A stretch of DNA of 64,000 nucleotides from Isochrysis galbana. Taxonomy: Eukaryota > Haptophyta > Isochrysidales > Isochrysidaceae. Below are positions 62,385-64,000 of this stretch, in pieces (position 1 is the first letter of the stretch; each line of letters begins with the position of its first letter). The notes beneath the pieces are model-generated. The model was not told the DNA's origin. It saw only the letters and a program-made list of their open reading frames with translations, and ran no database searches. The position numbers and the translations under genes are program-made. Location: NCBI GenBank assembly GCA_018136815.1, contig CM030931.1:4842148-4906147 (forward strand), written 5' to 3'.

Positions 62385-62600
62385 GCCGTTTTGGGGTTAC
62401 GCGTTACGCTTCGTTGTTGGGGCTCCCGGGGGAGTTTGGGGCCCGAAGGGCATACATAGAATATGTGCTAGATGGGTGTTTTCAAACTGTTTTCCGGGGT
62501 TTCTACCGCTTTACTTTGGTGTATTTCCTCAATCCTGACTTTTTCATTTTTACACCCTTAGAAGTTAAAAAGTGTTTGGCCCACATAGCCACACACCTTC
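62385..62600 (-). repeat. Interspersed repeat R2, copy 2
   Basis: Reverse-strand match to 5631-5870. Its right part in genome orientation (gggcccgaagggca ... atatgtgctag) also matches the right end of the satellite-bearing element at 7515-7577. Confidence 0.5.
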
Positions 62601-63067
62601 TTCGACCTTCTACTTCTACACCTCATGAGAGCATATCTAGATGAAACAGGAGAACCGGGACTACTCTTAGCCCTGGACTGGGAAACAGACATTCGACAGG
62701 GTCAGCTGGGAGTTCTACCACCTCGCCCTCCAGCTCCTTATCCTCTAGCCTCTAGCCTTGTTCTTTGCCCTCTCTTGCTATTTGATTTCAAATTATTTGA
62801 TATTTGAGCTGTGACACGTGACACCCTCCACCACGTGCCCCTTAACCCAGCTCCTGCCGCCTCCCTGTGTCGCAGGATTGCGGAGACTTGCCAGGTCAGG
62901 TTGTCCCTGGCCACGGATTGGTAGCTGGCCTAGGATTGTAATGCTGGCCGTCACGACATCGTAGTATGTGCCTTTGCAACGGGCCTTTGTATGTGGTGTA
63001 CTCACTACGCTCTATGCTACACGATTTCCGTTCCGCACTTATGGTAACCAATGATGGCAAAATTGAA
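62601..63067. other. Intergenic 3' of the KDEL-protein gene
   Basis: No gene or repeat recognised. Confidence 0.4.
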
Positions 63068-63544
63068 TCACAACTCATCTTTGCCTGTATCTCTCAAGAT
63101 CGACTCTCCGACTGTGAAGCCCTCTGGAGCCGTCCCAGAGCCGTCCCATGCTGTCACAGCCCTACACCATGCCTCAACTGCATCTCGTGTGGGCGGCCCC
63201 ACATACTCCAGGATCCGAAGGTGTGGCGGCGCGTTACGGAAGAAAGCCCGGAGCGCGGGCGGATCCCCAGGCTCAATCCTCCACTTCTCGAAACCAGGCT
63301 TCGAGACATCGACGCGTCCATACCCAAGCTGCGGCACGGCCTCTGCGATCTCATCAAGTGTGGGAGAAAATGCCTCAGCCTTAACACAGCCAGCCTCGTG
63401 CATGAGCAACACAACCTTGTCGTTCAGCATAACAAGCTCACGCATGGTGGCGGGATCCAGCTTTCTTAGCGCGTTGGCGGGTGTGCACAGCACCAGGTAC
63501 CATAGACAGAAGGCCAAGCGCAAGCGCAGGTTGCCCGACGCCAT
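63068..63544 (-). CDS. ER-lumenal thioredoxin-fold protein with C-terminal KDEL and a single active-site-like Cys
   Basis: 158 residues, single exon. Signal peptide LAFCLWYLVLCTPANA, then a thioredoxin-like fold: ALRKLDPATMRELVMLNDKV, VVLLMHEAGCVKAEAFSPTL at the active-site position, GYGRVDVSKPGFEKW (the conserved VD strand) and PPHLRILEYVGPPTRDAV (cis-Pro/strand-4 region), ending DTGKDEL. KDEL is the classical ER-retrieval tag. The expected CxxC is replaced by GCVKAE with one Cys, so it cannot be a normal dithiol oxidase; it may be a chaperone-like or mixed-disulfide PDI relative. Start at 63544 gives the signal peptide directly. Confidence 0.85.
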   Translation of the reverse strand: MASGNLRLRLAFCLWYLVLCTPANALRKLDPATMRELVMLNDKVVLLMHEAGCVKAEAFSPTLDEIAEAVPQLGYGRVDVSKPGFEKWRIEPGDPPALRAFFRNAPPHLRILEYVGPPTRDAVEAWCRAVTAWDGSGTAPEGFTVGESILRDTGKDEL

Positions 63545-63607
63545 CGGCCTCGCAAGGCTCGGGTGCGCCGCTGTCGGTGCGCTCTTACATGAAAAACAGG
63601 TCGTTCA

Positions 63608-63712
63608 GGTGAATTTTGTAGTACGCTACAAGTGGAAGCCCGCGATTACAAAAAACCCGGAGGTGAATTTTGTAGTACACTTCGCTACAAGTACAAGTCC
63701 GTGATTAAAAAA
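63608..63712 (+). repeat. Direct repeat, ~50-bp unit twice
   Basis: ggtgaattttgtagtac and cgctacaagt...cg(c/t)gatta occur at 63608-63657 and again at 63662-63712 with a small insertion in the second copy. The rest to 64000 is G-rich and holds no recognised gene. Confidence 0.8.
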
Positions 63713-64000
63713 TCGTGGGGTCGGTTTTGGGCCGATTTGATGTGTCGTTTTCGGTTCGGGGGGGGGAGGGGGTCGGTATCTTCAAGGGGTGGTTATTTGT
63801 TTTAGGGGAGGTCGGAGGTCGTGCGCAGAGCGCAGAGCGCGCGATGCGCTTTGGGCGGTTCGGGGGGGGGTCGGTTGGGCCTGGCCAATTATTGCCAAAC
63901 TTGTTTGCAAGTTTGGGTCAGTTTTGGGGCCTACTGCAAGATCTGCAAGTCCGTGCAAGTTTGGGCGGGAGGCGGGACGCAAAAACAAAACCCGGCCCTA

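Noticed and set aside
1-64000. tRNA, rRNA, CRISPR, bacterial operons, reverse transcriptase or integrase domains
   Set aside because: None could be recognised by reading both strands; the retroelement copies here all lack the RT segment.

Overview
This is nuclear DNA of a photosynthetic, flagellated, GC-rich eukaryotic microalga. The genes have spliceosomal introns, mostly GT-AG with one clear GC-AG case. One gene carries a plastid-type bipartite leader, two look ciliary, and there are octatricopeptide-like (WAFAKAG) repeats and many retroelement pieces. A haptophyte fits best, but the window alone does not prove it. I saw no bacterial genes, rRNA, tRNA or CRISPR.

Thirteen host genes can be recognised or modelled. 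In order they are: an ISWI-type SNF2 ATPase that runs in frame into an RCC1-like region (minus, 1-3832, 3' end outside the window); a plastid GDT1/PAM71-type cation transporter (plus, 9331-11018, five exons); an atypical SDR/NAD-epimerase (minus, 12613-13572); a C2orf81/DUF4639-like ciliary protein (minus, 16188-17576) divergent from ribosomal protein L26/uL24 (plus, 18070-18970); a TTLL-type tubulin glutamylase (minus, 23862-25838) divergent from a TMEM87/GOST membrane protein (plus, 26611-28467); Gemin2 (minus, 29529-30362); an unknown 1060-residue alanine-rich coiled-coil protein (plus, 36019-39201); an N-domain-less ClpB/Hsp104 disaggregase (minus, 40016-42187); V-ATPase subunit a (plus, 45286-48342); a 1212-residue OPR-repeat / FAD monooxygenase / LYAR-like fusion (minus, 51501-55139); the ESCRT-III protein SNF7/CHMP4 (minus, 58610-60052, six exons); and a small ER thioredoxin-fold protein ending in KDEL (minus, 63068-63544). 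They are housekeeping, trafficking, proteostasis, RNA and cilium genes with no shared pathway.

The accessory DNA between genes is dominated by one non-LTR-retrotransposon-like superfamily. Its members have a 5' terminal hairpin just before the start codon, an ORF1-like domain, a C-terminal CCHC knuckle region and, unusually, a 3' tail of T residues. One near-complete 2.8-kb copy (31384-34205) lies inside the ORF1-like gene of a relative and is flanked by a perfect 17-bp target-site duplication. A 145-bp 3' fragment (8199-8343) and a 21-bp 3' fragment (35398-35418) also have perfect duplications, as expected of target-primed reverse transcription.

Other repeats include a 202-bp satellite array bounded by inverted repeats (about 5797-7577), a roughly 0.5-kb interspersed repeat in three copies (one split by an 839-bp TIR element with an 8-bp duplication), a 3.4-kb region bounded by inverted repeats (20074-23443), a minisatellite, and long polypurine or poly-G/poly-C tracts in front of several genes. 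The most novel-looking proteins are the OPR-FAD-LYAR fusion and the ISWI-RCC1 fusion.
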